Assembly (NCBI GenBank): GCA_001871115.1
Contig: MNUR01000008.1
Location: 20,080 to 84,079, forward strand
DNA: 64,000 nt
Source of the DNA: Elusimicrobia bacterium CG1_02_56_21
GTDB lineage: Bacteria > Elusimicrobiota > Elusimicrobia > Elusimicrobiales > UBA9959
Reading direction: 5' to 3'
The position numbers and the translations under genes are program-made. Position 1 is the first letter of the stretch; every line of letters starts with the position of its first letter. The notes beneath the pieces are model-generated. The model saw only the letters and a list, made by a program, of their open reading frames with translations, had not been told where the DNA came from and made no database searches. Of this stretch, positions 46,555 through 55,216 are shown in pieces.

Positions 46555-47583
46555 TTAAAAGCGATGAAGCCCTATTTCCTTCAGGCCCTGCTGCTTTTTA
46601 TCGGGAGCGAGAAAAGAACCCTCCGCGGCGCATTTAAGCGTATATTGAATATCTTCCAAAGAAAGGCCCATCTTATTCACGGCCAGGGAGTATTCTTTGT
46701 TCAGGTCGGTGTCGAGTATTTCAGGATCGTCGGCGCCTATGGTACATTTAACCCCGGCTTTTATGAATTCTTTCAGCGGATGTTCTTCAATAGAAGCTAC
46801 GGCGCGGGTGAGGTAATTGCTCCGGGGATTGGTCTCGACGGTGACGGAGGAGCTTTTTATAAGTTCTATCGTTCTGCCGGACCTGTCGTCCGCCGCTTTC
46901 ACGCCGTGGCCTATGCGCAGCGGCTTCAGCGTCCTTATAGTTTCCCCTATCTGCGAGTAATGCCCTTCTTCCCCCGAATGAACCGTGAGCGGCAACCCGG
47001 CCTCGTGCAGTTTTTTTGCCGCCTTTTTATAAAGCGCGGGCGGGTAATCGGCCTCGTTGTCCGCCAGGTCGAAGCCTATGACGGTTTTTTTATTCTTGAC
47101 CGCGAAAGCGGCGGTTTTTTCAGCCGATTCCACGCCGTAGATGCGGGAAGCGATAAGGATGAGCCCGCAGACCAGATTGCTGCTTTTTTCGAATTTTGCC
47201 GCGGTGGAATTAATCAGGTCGTGAGCTTTCTGCCAGTCCAGTCCGGCTTTTTTGAGCATGAAGTCGGGGCTGTAGCGGAGCTCCAGCAGGCGGATATTTT
47301 CATTTTTATAGGCGTCTTCCAGCGCCTCGAAGGTGATGCGCTCCACAGCCTCGTAGGAGGCGAAGGAGGCCTGGGCCAGCTCGAACATCCCGAGCACTTC
47401 CCGGAGCGAAGCGCCGGGGGCGCGCAGTTTGTAAACCCGGTCCAGCCCGGCTGGATCGAAGGTGGGCAGGCTTAAATTATTTTTCCGGGCCAGGTCTATG
47501 ACGGTGCCGACGCGCACGCAGCCTTCGATATGGCGGTGCAGTTCCGCCTTGGGCATGGCGCTTATTTTTTCTTCCGCTGTCAT
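46555..47583 (-). CDS. add: Adenosine deaminase family protein
   Basis: A 342-residue metal-dependent deaminase. Zinc ligands and catalytic residues: ELHRHIEG (HxH), the HSGEEGHY segment (His/Glu), RIGHGV, and GADDPEI (Asp pair). Segments NPRSNYLT and NLSLPTFDP also fit. It converts adenosine to inosine, or possibly adenine or a modified nucleoside. Neighbour genes are a PfkB kinase and a phosphoesterase, which would suit nucleoside salvage. Confidence 0.88.
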   Translation of the reverse strand: MTAEEKISAMPKAELHRHIEGCVRVGTVIDLARKNNLSLPTFDPAGLDRVYKLRAPGASLREVLGMFELAQASFASYEAVERITFEALEDAYKNENIRLLELRYSPDFMLKKAGLDWQKAHDLINSTAAKFEKSSNLVCGLILIASRIYGVESAEKTAAFAVKNKKTVIGFDLADNEADYPPALYKKAAKKLHEAGLPLTVHSGEEGHYSQIGETIRTLKPLRIGHGVKAADDRSGRTIELIKSSSVTVETNPRSNYLTRAVASIEEHPLKEFIKAGVKCTIGADDPEILDTDLNKEYSLAVNKMGLSLEDIQYTLKCAAEGSFLAPDKKQQGLKEIGLHRF

Positions 47584-47589
47584 AGGCGG

Positions 47590-48003
47590 TTATTTCCCGG
47601 TGTAGGTTATGGCCACTTTAGCTGTTATTTTTGTACCCGAAGCCTTGGCTTTATAAGGCCTGGTCCCGGCATTTATATAGGCGGCGAAAGCTTTGGCGGT
47701 CTGAAGGGCGGTCTGGCCGGCCTTAAGCGCCATCATTATATTCCAGCCGGCCACGTGGTTCACGGTCCCGTCCGGGCGCTTGTAGCGGAAAATGGAGAGC
47801 CAGAAATTTATAGTTCCATCTATACCGCCCCCGTCCCTGCCGGCGGCTGTGCCGGTAATGACGGCCACGCCGGGCTTGCCGCCCACGGTAACTTTACCTT
47901 TTTCTACGGAAACCCCCTGCGTTTTATCGTATGAAGACACGGTCAGCTCGGCCCCCTTGGCCAGCTCCGCGTCCGGATTATAATCCCCGGTCTTCTTTTT
48001 CAT
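47590..48003 (-). CDS. Hypothetical protein in the adenosine deaminase operon
   Basis: A 137-residue protein with no signal peptide, no cysteine and a predicted mixed beta/alpha pattern. It is rich in Thr, Ala and Gly. No family recognised. It begins 18 bases after the PfkB gene and ends six bases before add, so it is surely co-transcribed with them. GGGGGG precedes the ATG. Confidence 0.7.
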   Translation of the reverse strand: MKKKTGDYNPDAELAKGAELTVSSYDKTQGVSVEKGKVTVGGKPGVAVITGTAAGRDGGGIDGTINFWLSIFRYKRPDGTVNHVAGWNIMMALKAGQTALQTAKAFAAYINAGTRPYKAKASGTKITAKVAITYTGK

Positions 48004-48021
48004 AAGCCCCCCAGGCCCGGT

Positions 48022-48933
48022 TTATTTTATATTAAGCGCGTCCACATATTTTTTATAGCGGGAACTGATCTCTCCCTTGGAAAGCCGCCCCACGCGCTTC
48101 ACGCTGAAATCTTCCACGCTGAAAGAGGACATCACCGTGCCGTAGGACATGGCGCGGCGGATCACGTTGAAATTCTTCCAGTCGGGCGCGGCGGCGAGAT
48201 ACCCCATGAAGCCGCCGGCGAAGGTGTCGCCAGCCCCGGTGGGGTCCACCACCTTCTCTATCGGGTGGGCGGGGACGGAGAGGACATTGTCCTTAAAGAA
48301 GAGCATGGCGCCGGCGTCGCCGCGCTTGACTATAATGCCCTTCGGGCCCATCTTCATGATCAGCCGGGCCGCCTTTATCAAATTATATTCCCCGGTAAGC
48401 TGGCGGCATTCCTCCTCGTTGACAAATAGCATGTCCACCTTCCTGAGCAGCTTCAGCAGCGAGGGCTTCTTAAGGGAGATCCAGTAATTCATCGTGTCGC
48501 AGGCCACCAGCCGGGGCTTGCCCATCTGGTCCAGCACCTTGCGCTGCAGGTCCGGGTCTATATTGGCCAGGAAGAGCACTCCGCATCCGCTGTGCTCGCT
48601 GTTAAGGCGGGGCTGGAAATGCTGAAAAACGTTCAGCTCGGTGGCTATAGTGGTGGCGTTCTTGAAATCCCGGTCATACTTCCCCTTCCAGTGGAAGGTC
48701 TTGCCCGGCAGAACCTCTATGCCCTTCTGGCAGATATTGCGGCGCTTTAAAAATCTGCGGAAAGGCGCGGGGAAATCCTCGCCTACCACGCCTACCATCT
48801 GTACCGGTGAGAACCGGGAAGCGGAAAGGGAAAAATGCACCGCCGAACCGCCCAGGGCGCGCTTGGTTCTGCCGTGTATGGTTTGGACCGAATCCAGCGC
48901 TACGGAACCGACCACGAGGATAGTGTTTTTCAT
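48022..48933 (-). CDS. PfkB-family carbohydrate/nucleoside kinase
   Basis: A 303-residue ribokinase-fold kinase. The N-terminal GGSAVHFSLSASRF and the C-terminal anion-hole motif DPTGAGDTFAGGFMG are diagnostic of PfkB. The catalytic base is the Asp of GAGD. Substrate is not evident; the link to add suggests a sugar or nucleoside. It is first in a four-gene operon (kinase, hypothetical, add, phosphoesterase). Confidence 0.88.
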   Translation of the reverse strand: MKNTILVVGSVALDSVQTIHGRTKRALGGSAVHFSLSASRFSPVQMVGVVGEDFPAPFRRFLKRRNICQKGIEVLPGKTFHWKGKYDRDFKNATTIATELNVFQHFQPRLNSEHSGCGVLFLANIDPDLQRKVLDQMGKPRLVACDTMNYWISLKKPSLLKLLRKVDMLFVNEEECRQLTGEYNLIKAARLIMKMGPKGIIVKRGDAGAMLFFKDNVLSVPAHPIEKVVDPTGAGDTFAGGFMGYLAAAPDWKNFNVIRRAMSYGTVMSSFSVEDFSVKRVGRLSKGEISSRYKKYVDALNIK

Positions 48934-49058
48934 AGTTTGCGGGTAGCTCCTGTGATTATAAGGCCCGGCACGGGCGGCCTGGTGTCTATAATATCAAAAT
49001 TTAAACTTCCCGTCTTTGTCCAAACTCAACCATTAAGGCGGTTTATGAACCGCCGCAG

Positions 49059-49093
49059 AAAAAAACACCCCGCCTCTGAACGCAGGGGCGGGG
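49059..49093 (-). terminator. Terminator of the AAA kinase-like gene
   Basis: Stem CCCCGCC/GGCGGGG with a 12-base loop and a run of seven T on the minus strand side. Confidence 0.82.
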
Positions 49094-49113
49094 CGATGGC
49101 GTTGCCGAAAGCA

Positions 49114-49737
49114 TCAGACCGCGGTTTTTTCCTTTACAAAGCGGGCCGGGCGGCCCAGGGCTGCCAGGGTTTCGCGCACTATCAGGTCGGACCATTCTTT
49201 GCGCAGCTCGGTGCTGGGGGCGGGAAGGGTCCGGTGCTCTACTTTAAGGTCTTCAAGCAGAGTGTTGAGGCGGTTATAGATATCGGCCTGGAATTCCACG
49301 CTTTCGGCGTCGCGTATGCCGTCGTCGGTCATTTCCGCTCCGCACATGGGCAACTTGTAGATGACATCGTAGGGAAATTCCTCCGCGTAGCCCTGCAGGA
49401 AATCGCGGATGAACTGGTTCTTGCCGCAGCGGCGCTCCAGGTAAGCCAAATTGTCGAACACGCTGCGGTCGCAGACCACCACCTGGTAGCCGCGCAGCGC
49501 GCCGCGCAGCTCCTCGGTGATATGCTGCATCATTATGTAAAGCTGGGCGGGCAGGGTGGTGTTCTCGTTTATCGGGATACCCTGCTCAAAGGCGGAGGCG
49601 GCGATCTCGGAGAATACTTTCACTTTGAGCCCGCGCTTCTTAAGCTCGGCGGCTACCTCGTAGCAGAGGGTGGTTTTGCCGGTGCCGTGGGTGGAAATAA
49701 GTGAGATCTTGTAAGTCCGCTTTTTTGCAGGGGTCAT
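49114..49737 (-). CDS. AAA/P-loop kinase-like ATPase
   Basis: A 207-residue P-loop protein with Walker A THGTGKTTL near residue 17 and Asp-Arg in VVCDRSVFDNLAY as the Walker B/DR motif. It resembles the AAA_28 group, related to the kinase domain of NadR. A nucleotide or nucleoside kinase role is possible but not shown. GGAG precedes the ATG. Single gene. Confidence 0.75.
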   Translation of the reverse strand: MTPAKKRTYKISLISTHGTGKTTLCYEVAAELKKRGLKVKVFSEIAASAFEQGIPINENTTLPAQLYIMMQHITEELRGALRGYQVVVCDRSVFDNLAYLERRCGKNQFIRDFLQGYAEEFPYDVIYKLPMCGAEMTDDGIRDAESVEFQADIYNRLNTLLEDLKVEHRTLPAPSTELRKEWSDLIVRETLAALGRPARFVKEKTAV

Positions 49738-49815
49738 TTGAACTCCGGAAATTTGGATACACTATCGTACACTTTTTTCCGGCCGCTGGCAAAGGTCCGT
49801 CGGGCCCCTCGTTGG

Positions 49816-49904
49816 GGGCCTAAAGGCCCAAAAAACACAAGGTATTTTTACATAGGCCCGGCGGCCTTTTGGCCCATACGGAAAACCCTTAAAACCGGGA
49901 TAAT
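49816..49904 (+). promoter_or_regulatory. Promoter region with GGCC sites upstream of the caspase-like gene
   Basis: A near-perfect palindrome GGGCCTAAAGGCCC at 49816-49829, then GGCC at 49855 and 49863. The last GGCC, with TTTTGGCC, ends directly before a -35-like CATACG (49875-49880). An 18-base spacer leads to GATAAT (49899-49904). The eight-base distance from GGCC to the -35 equals that in the other three promoters of this type. Confidence 0.55.
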
Positions 49905-49948
49905 ATAGACAATACCGCAAGGGCTGCGCCGTTTATATAAGGACGAAC

Positions 49949-51376
49949 ATGAAAAAAACACTTTTTGCCGCCATACTCCTCGCACTTGCCTGCGGGGCCA
50001 AAGCCGAGGATTTTAACGCGCTGATAACCGACGCCCCAGCCATTAAAGCCTCTCTTCCCGCCCAGTACCCCGGCCTGGCCCCCGAACTTTCAGAAATATT
50101 CGCCACTTCCGGCCAGGGCTCGCAGAAATGGTACGGCGCGGATTCCCGCCGGGCCAGGATGCAGTTTACGGCCTATATGCTTTATAAGATCCCTTCCAGC
50201 TACACGGGCCCGGTCTCGCAGATACTTTCTAATTCCTACCAGCGCGAACAGATCTCGGAGCTGGTGGACCTGCAGCTGCAGCATATGTACGGGGCCTTCA
50301 CTATGCACCCCGGCTTCGTAGACAATCCCGGCATTCCTTCCGGAGACTACAAAATCTCTCTCACCGGTGCCGAAAAAGCTGCCGGCGGCTACGCGAAGAT
50401 CTCCTATTCCTACGACGATATAGTAGTGTTCTCCGCCAAACTGTTCCGCGGGAGCGGCGCAACACGGATAAACTTTGTGCTGCCGAGGGACCCGGTGGAG
50501 ATCTACAGTAAAGGCTTTCCCGCCCCCGGCTCGCGCAAGAACCGCTGCACCGACGACCATTATAACAGCGAAGGGGATTTCTGGTATTTCTGGAACCCCT
50601 ACCAGGACGGCTGCCCTATAGGCGGGCAGGACCTGGTGGGCGTAGAGACGGACCTTAAACCCATGAACGTCACCCGCGGGACTTACCCGGAATACGCCAG
50701 GCTTTACGGCGAGAACGGCAACGGCGATGTTCTAAAGGTCACCTATCTGGTGGGCGTGGACGAGAATTTCAAGAACGGGGACCTGGGCAAAAAAACCTTC
50801 AAAGACGCTTTCGCCGGGCTTAAAGCCGCGGGCTTCCGGGCCACCGTGGACGAACCCCGCCGCAAAATGCTCACTTTCCGCTTCGGAACCAAGCGCGCTT
50901 CCATAGAGATACGCCTGATGGACCCCGACAGCGCCGAATTCGCCCGGGAAGCCGTGCGCGGGATGAAGACCGCCGATATCTTTCTTTATGACGGCCATTC
51001 CGGCCTGGGCGGCTACCTTAACCCTGAGCGCCTGGCCGAAGACAGCGGCCGCCAGCTGGACCTGCCCAGGAATAAATACCAGATCTTCGTTTTCCAGGGC
51101 TGCTCCACCTACGCCTACTATAACAGCGCTTATTTCAAACTCAAGCGCTCGGGCGCGGATCCCAAAGGAACAAAGAACCTGGACATCATAACCACCGGCA
51201 TAGGCGCGGCTTTTGACGTAGGGGCCAAAGTGGACGTGGCCTTCCTCGCCAGCGTGGCCGCCGGGGAGCGGCCTTCCTGGCAGACCATCATTGACCGCGT
51301 GCACGCGGCTGAAGGCGATAATTCCGCCCTTTCCCACGTGAACGGCGACGAAGACAATCCCCGCGGCCCCAACTAA
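49949..51376 (+). CDS. Secreted protein with caspase-fold-like His/Cys pair
   Basis: A 475-residue exported protein (signal peptide 1-19, cleavage after AKA). The family is not recognised. Two segments recall clan CD peptidases (gingipain, clostripain, caspase): a hydrophobic strand ending in His350 (ADIFLYDGHSG) and a second ending in Cys385 (YQIFVFQGCSTY). A third strand (NLDIITTG) follows. The N-terminal ~300 residues are of unknown fold. If correct it is a cysteine peptidase acting outside the cytoplasm. AAGGAC precedes the ATG. Confidence 0.65.
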   Translation: MKKTLFAAILLALACGAKAEDFNALITDAPAIKASLPAQYPGLAPELSEIFATSGQGSQKWYGADSRRARMQFTAYMLYKIPSSYTGPVSQILSNSYQREQISELVDLQLQHMYGAFTMHPGFVDNPGIPSGDYKISLTGAEKAAGGYAKISYSYDDIVVFSAKLFRGSGATRINFVLPRDPVEIYSKGFPAPGSRKNRCTDDHYNSEGDFWYFWNPYQDGCPIGGQDLVGVETDLKPMNVTRGTYPEYARLYGENGNGDVLKVTYLVGVDENFKNGDLGKKTFKDAFAGLKAAGFRATVDEPRRKMLTFRFGTKRASIEIRLMDPDSAEFAREAVRGMKTADIFLYDGHSGLGGYLNPERLAEDSGRQLDLPRNKYQIFVFQGCSTYAYYNSAYFKLKRSGADPKGTKNLDIITTGIGAAFDVGAKVDVAFLASVAAGERPSWQTIIDRVHAAEGDNSALSHVNGDEDNPRGPN

Positions 51377-51384
51377 AAAAGCGC

Positions 51385-51419
51385 AAAAAAGGCCGGGCTG
51401 CTCAGCCCGGCCTTTTTTT
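51385..51419 (+). terminator. Terminator of the caspase-like gene
   Basis: Stem GGCCGGGCT/AGCCCGGCC with a four-base loop, flanked by AAAAAA and TTTTTTT. Confidence 0.92.
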
Positions 51420-51431
51420 ATGCCCTGTTTT

Positions 51432-51941
51432 TTAAGCGTTCCGTTTACCGGCCTGTTCTTTCAGGATCTGCGGCAGGGCGCTGCGCATAAACTGCAGCAG
51501 CACGCTTCCCACGGAACCGGCCACGGCAAAAGTGTCGTCCACCGGGCCCGGGATATTTACAGGCAGCATTTCATAGATAAAAACCAGCACCGGGAAAGCC
51601 AGCCATTTTATACCGGTCTCATAGCGCTTGGCCAGAACCATGCAGGCGCCCAGCATAAAGCCCGCGCTTATAAAGGCCGGCGCGGAAAACAGGGAGGCCC
51701 CGAAGCTGAAAGGCGCCAGTGCCAGCGACCAGAGCACGGCGAAGACCGGCGGCAGGGCCGCGTCGAAATAATTGTAGGTTTTAACAAAGAAAAGACTGAC
51801 CAGCGCGGCTATAAAGAAACCGGTAAAGACCACCGCCCCGGCAAGCAGCCCGAAGCGGAGATCTCTGAGCGCCCAGCCTATAAAAAAAGCCGGCAGGGAA
51901 AAAGGAAAAGACAGAAAGCTTATGGCCAGGCTTCGCCACAT
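51432..51941 (-). CDS. Integral membrane protein of unknown function
   Basis: A 169-residue protein with about four hydrophobic segments in its first 130 residues and a polar C-terminus. It may belong to the Yip1-like group of small membrane proteins but this is not certain. I choose ATG 51941, which has AAGGGG upstream; a TTG eight codons earlier lies next to the ssb terminator. Single gene. Confidence 0.65.
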   Translation of the reverse strand: MWRSLAISFLSFPFSLPAFFIGWALRDLRFGLLAGAVVFTGFFIAALVSLFFVKTYNYFDAALPPVFAVLWSLALAPFSFGASLFSAPAFISAGFMLGACMVLAKRYETGIKWLAFPVLVFIYEMLPVNIPGPVDDTFAVAGSVGSVLLQFMRSALPQILKEQAGKRNA

Positions 51942-51967
51942 TATCGGCCCCTTATACCGGTTCAACC

Positions 51968-51998
51968 AAAAAACGCGCCGCCCCGGGCGGGGCGGCGG
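51968..51998 (-). terminator. Terminator of ssb
   Basis: Nine-base-pair stem CGCCGCCCC/GGGGCGGCG with a four-base loop and a T run on the minus strand side. Confidence 0.85.
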
Positions 51999-52015
51999 CG
52001 TATTTACCCTTTAGC

Positions 52016-52456
52016 TTAAAAAGGGACTTCTTCTATGCCCTCATTGCTTGGGGCGGCCGCTTTAGCAGCCGGCTCGGCAACTTCGGAAGCGGCGGCGCTG
52101 TCGCCGCGGCTGCCCAGGAATTCTATCGTATCCACGTAGACCACCATCTTGCTCTGCTTCCTGCCGTCTTCTTTGCCGGCCCACTCTTCAAGCACAAGAT
52201 GCCCTTCTACATAGGCCTGCGACCCTTTGTGCAGATATTTCTCCACCAGGTCAGCCAGTTTGCGGCCCCGCTCATTGCTGAAAGCTTTCAGTTCAACCCA
52301 CACCGGCACATCTTCCCACTGCCCGGTCTGGGCGTTCTTGCGGTTATTATTCACGGCAAAGCCGATATTTGCCACTTTGCCGCCATTGCTGAATTCTTTT
52401 ATTTCGGGCTCGCGGGTGAGCCGGCCGATGAGCATAACTTTATTCAAATTTGCCAT
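52016..52456 (-). CDS. ssb: Single-stranded DNA-binding protein, canonical
   Basis: A 146-residue SSB. The OB fold occupies ~1-110 (NLNKVMLIGRLTREPE, FAVNNNRKN, GHLVLEEW). An Ala-rich linker leads to the acidic tip ending IEEVPF, which recruits replication and repair proteins. AGGAG precedes the ATG. It is the probable housekeeping SSB; a paralogue lies at 63055. Confidence 0.95.
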   Translation of the reverse strand: MANLNKVMLIGRLTREPEIKEFSNGGKVANIGFAVNNNRKNAQTGQWEDVPVWVELKAFSNERGRKLADLVEKYLHKGSQAYVEGHLVLEEWAGKEDGRKQSKMVVYVDTIEFLGSRGDSAAASEVAEPAAKAAAPSNEGIEEVPF

Positions 52457-52635
52457 GATTTTCTCCTGTTACCTGCTTGTATATTTTTTCCGGAGCCGCG
52501 GCCTAAAAAAACCGGCGCCGCTCCAAAGCCTGCGGGCTTTTTACAGGCCCGATACCGTTAATCTACCACTTTTCCGGATATTTTTCCAATCCTGGCCCGC
52601 AAGCCCGTCGCGCGGGAGCCTGTTTTAAAACTGTC

Positions 52636-53073
52636 TCAATTCAGGCTGTTATTCCACGACTCACGCAGGGATAAGGCGCCTTGCACCGGCCCGGCCCGGC
52701 AAAGCCGGCGGGCTTTTTCAATCAGCAAACCAAACGAGCAGAGCTTGGGCGCAGCCAGGTCCGCCCCCAAGGCCTCCAGGGCTTCCTGCGGGAAGATATC
52801 GGGGATATTCCCGGATATCACCCACACCTGCACCCCTGCCGTCATCCTATTGCCCTTCAGCAGCCTTAGCAGGGTTATCCCGTCCGGGCCGTTATGGATA
52901 ATATCCGTGATGAAAAGCAGCGGCGGGCAGTTCAGAGCCCAGGCCAGGGCTTCGCCGGCATTGGTAGTAGCCAGGATTTCGGCGTCCAGGTTCTCGCTCA
53001 GAACCTGCTTTAGCAGGGCCAGATAGCGCCAGCAGTCGTCCGTGATTATAATAAGCGGCTTTTTCTTTTTCAT
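52636..53073 (-). CDS. Stand-alone receiver-domain protein
   Basis: A 145-residue response regulator with a single receiver domain after a Lys-rich start. The acidic pair is DD in IIITDDCW and the phospho-acceptor is Asp in LLFITDIIHNGPDG. The conserved Ser/Thr (WVISGN) is present, while the usual Lys is less clear. No output domain. Its promoter carries the CCCGACA…TGTCGGG element shared with the exonuclease operon and the second ssb. Confidence 0.8.
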   Translation of the reverse strand: MKKKKPLIIITDDCWRYLALLKQVLSENLDAEILATTNAGEALAWALNCPPLLFITDIIHNGPDGITLLRLLKGNRMTAGVQVWVISGNIPDIFPQEALEALGADLAAPKLCSFGLLIEKARRLCRAGPVQGALSLRESWNNSLN

Positions 53074-53095
53074 ACACCCCCCTTCCCGTACCAAT

Positions 53096-53130
53096 AGTAT
53101 AGCAGACCGCCCCGACAAGGGCCTGTCGGG
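53096..53130 (-). promoter_or_regulatory. Promoter with CCCGACA-type palindrome (receiver gene)
   Basis: Palindrome CCCGACAAGGGCCTGTCGGG at 53111-53130, a spacer ending CTGC, then the extended -10 TGCTATACT (hexamer 53096-53101) on the minus strand. No -35 consensus is seen; the palindrome occupies the place of the -35. Confidence 0.65.
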
Positions 53131-53228
53131 TTTCCGGAAAGCAGGAATCCAAAGAATATTGTAAAGTAATTATCAAGCCGGCCTCCTTCAGAGCCCGGCC
53201 GGAACATCTGTTTAAACCAGGAGCAGAA

Positions 53229-54128
53229 ATGTCACTTAAAGAAGCGCTTAAGCAGGATAAAGAAATTTACCCGGTCTGGCTGGACAATCCTTTCTGGCTG
53301 GAAGCGGTTTTAAAGAGCCCGCTGGCGGCCGCGGAGGCGGGCAAAGCTTTTGCCGCCGCGCTTGCCGGAGAAGCCGGCGCTAAAAGAATTTTCCTGAAGC
53401 AGGAATCCAAAGAGACGGCGCTGCCGGAATTCCCGGCCAGGGAAATATTCAGGGGCAGGGTGGTCTATTACCCCGGCGCCGGAACGGACGCGCGGCCACT
53501 TAAAATATTCTGCGGCTCGCGCTCCGCCCATTGTTTTATTTACGCGGACTATATGGTCAAAAAAGGCGAGGTAATGAAGCTGCTGGAAGGGAACCTGTCA
53601 GAACTGCAGCCCGGCTACAAGACCCTGTTCGCGATAGAAGGAAATGAAAAAGATTTTTTCCCGCTGGGCTGGGAGGATCTGAGGGGAACCTATACCGATA
53701 TTGACGTTTACCAGGCGCCGGAACTTAAATGGGGTTTCTGGGCGGTGCTCGAGCGAAACCCTGAACTGGACGAAAGCCACGGCCCCAGGCGGATCCTTTT
53801 CTGCTATCTGGCCTGCGACGCGGTTTCAGGCTACGCCTCTCTGTGGCCCAGGGGCAAAAGGCGGACCAGCCCTTACGCCATCGTTATAGACGATTCGGGC
53901 TTTGCCAGCAACTGGGCGGTTTTCGGCAGCGACAAAAGCCAGATGTACAAGATAGGCGGCAGAAACCACGCTATGCCCAATTGGCTGCTGGTGGCTACAG
54001 GCCGCAGCGCCAAACCCTGGCCGGGCTATGACCGTTTCGCCGAAGAAACGGAAAGCCCGACAGCGCCGGCGGCACGGATGGAACTGTACATAAACACAAA
54101 AACCTCCAGCAAAAACAAGCAGATGTAA
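53229..54128 (+). CDS. Hypothetical protein
   Basis: A 299-residue protein, no signal peptide or transmembrane segment. The N-terminal part is helical; the middle has alternating strands (RVVYYPGAG, KIFCGSRSAHCFIYADY). A Cys pair (LFCYLACDA) lies near residue 195. I do not recognise the family. AGGAG precedes the ATG. It is transcribed divergently from the receiver gene. Confidence 0.65.
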   Translation: MSLKEALKQDKEIYPVWLDNPFWLEAVLKSPLAAAEAGKAFAAALAGEAGAKRIFLKQESKETALPEFPAREIFRGRVVYYPGAGTDARPLKIFCGSRSAHCFIYADYMVKKGEVMKLLEGNLSELQPGYKTLFAIEGNEKDFFPLGWEDLRGTYTDIDVYQAPELKWGFWAVLERNPELDESHGPRRILFCYLACDAVSGYASLWPRGKRRTSPYAIVIDDSGFASNWAVFGSDKSQMYKIGGRNHAMPNWLLVATGRSAKPWPGYDRFAEETESPTAPAARMELYINTKTSSKNKQM

Positions 54129-54183
54129 GCCCTCCGGTCAAAAACTCCGGAGTTATTGAGCTGTTGCGCTGCGTCCCCTCAAA

Positions 54184-55179
54184 TTAAAAGCCGGGCAGGC
54201 CGCGGCGGATGCGGGCAGAATAGTCCGGTCCGTCTCCCGCCGCTTTGCTGGCTTTATTGATTAGGCTGAGCTTTTTAAGTTCGGGCAGCGGCAGGGCCTG
54301 GTCCAACACTCCCAGTTCATAAACCATTTCATCGGCATGAGCGCTGGCAAAAATACGCCAGTCCAGCTTTGCTTTGGGGTAATAGGGAACTATATGCCGC
54401 CAGATATTCAGGGTGCAGTTGGTGGTCAGGGCATTGTACCACCTCGGGCTGGCGGCCAGCTGGTTTACGGTGCGCAGATAGTCCAGGAACACTTTTTGGA
54501 TAATATCCCGGTCGGCTTGGAGGCGATAGAGATAAACATTCTCTCCCGGGCGGAAATTAGTGCGCAGCCGCACCAGGTCGCGCTCGTCCGCGACTACATA
54601 AGTAAGTTCATATTGCCTGAACAGTCCCCTGACGGCCGAATATACCTCGCCTTTCTTGCGCCGGGTCTCTATTGAGACGCAGACATATTTTCCCCCGTCA
54701 AAACCAAAGCTGAGCATAGCGTGCGAAAAATGCTCCAGCCCCCAGTTCACCAGGAAAAGGTCCATGGTGCGCAAAGCGCCGAGGTCGAAAGAACGGTCAT
54801 AACGCCGCGCGGTATAGTCGGTCTCGGTGCGGTAATCGAAATTACGGATATTGCGGATAGTGACGCTGCTGCCTGAAATCTCGGCATAGGGCAGCACTGC
54901 AACGTCGGGAGACCAAGCCCTGTCACTCCTGGGCGGCAAAGCCAGCCAGCCGGCCAGCAGCAGGGTGAAAACGGAAAGAAAGGCTATTATTTTCCTGCGT
55001 TCGGTTCCGGGCAGGATAAAGCTGCCCGCGGCCGCAAGCAGAAAAACGGCCCCGGAGGCAAAACGCGGGATCGCGCCGAAATTTGAAAAGGTGATGGCCA
55101 GCAAGCCCCAGGCTGCCATAGCCAGGAAGATAAACCGGAAAAAAAGCCGCCGGAGGCGCAGGGTTTTTGTTAAAGACAC
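54184..55179 (-). CDS. DUF4105-like membrane protein (GTG start)
   Basis: A 331-residue protein with about three N-terminal transmembrane helices (residues 11-80) and a large extracytoplasmic domain of the DUF4105 type. Typical segments are LFLVNWGLEHFSHAMLSFGF and WYNALTTNCTLNIW with the conserved Asn-Cys. The conserved His/Cys pair suggests a papain-like fold, and some family members are outer-surface hydrolases. Function unknown. The GTG start has GGGAG upstream. Confidence 0.8.
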   Translation of the reverse strand: MSLTKTLRLRRLFFRFIFLAMAAWGLLAITFSNFGAIPRFASGAVFLLAAAGSFILPGTERRKIIAFLSVFTLLLAGWLALPPRSDRAWSPDVAVLPYAEISGSSVTIRNIRNFDYRTETDYTARRYDRSFDLGALRTMDLFLVNWGLEHFSHAMLSFGFDGGKYVCVSIETRRKKGEVYSAVRGLFRQYELTYVVADERDLVRLRTNFRPGENVYLYRLQADRDIIQKVFLDYLRTVNQLAASPRWYNALTTNCTLNIWRHIVPYYPKAKLDWRIFASAHADEMVYELGVLDQALPLPELKKLSLINKASKAAGDGPDYSARIRRGLPGF

Positions 55180-55216
55180 GCGGCTCCCGGGCGGATCTTG
55201 GCTTTAAAAGACATAA

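Noticed and set aside
48960..49056. Hairpin GGCGGTT/AACCGCC near 49037-49054 as a separate terminator
   Set aside because: It lacks a T run on either strand; the real terminator lies just to its right at 49059-49093.
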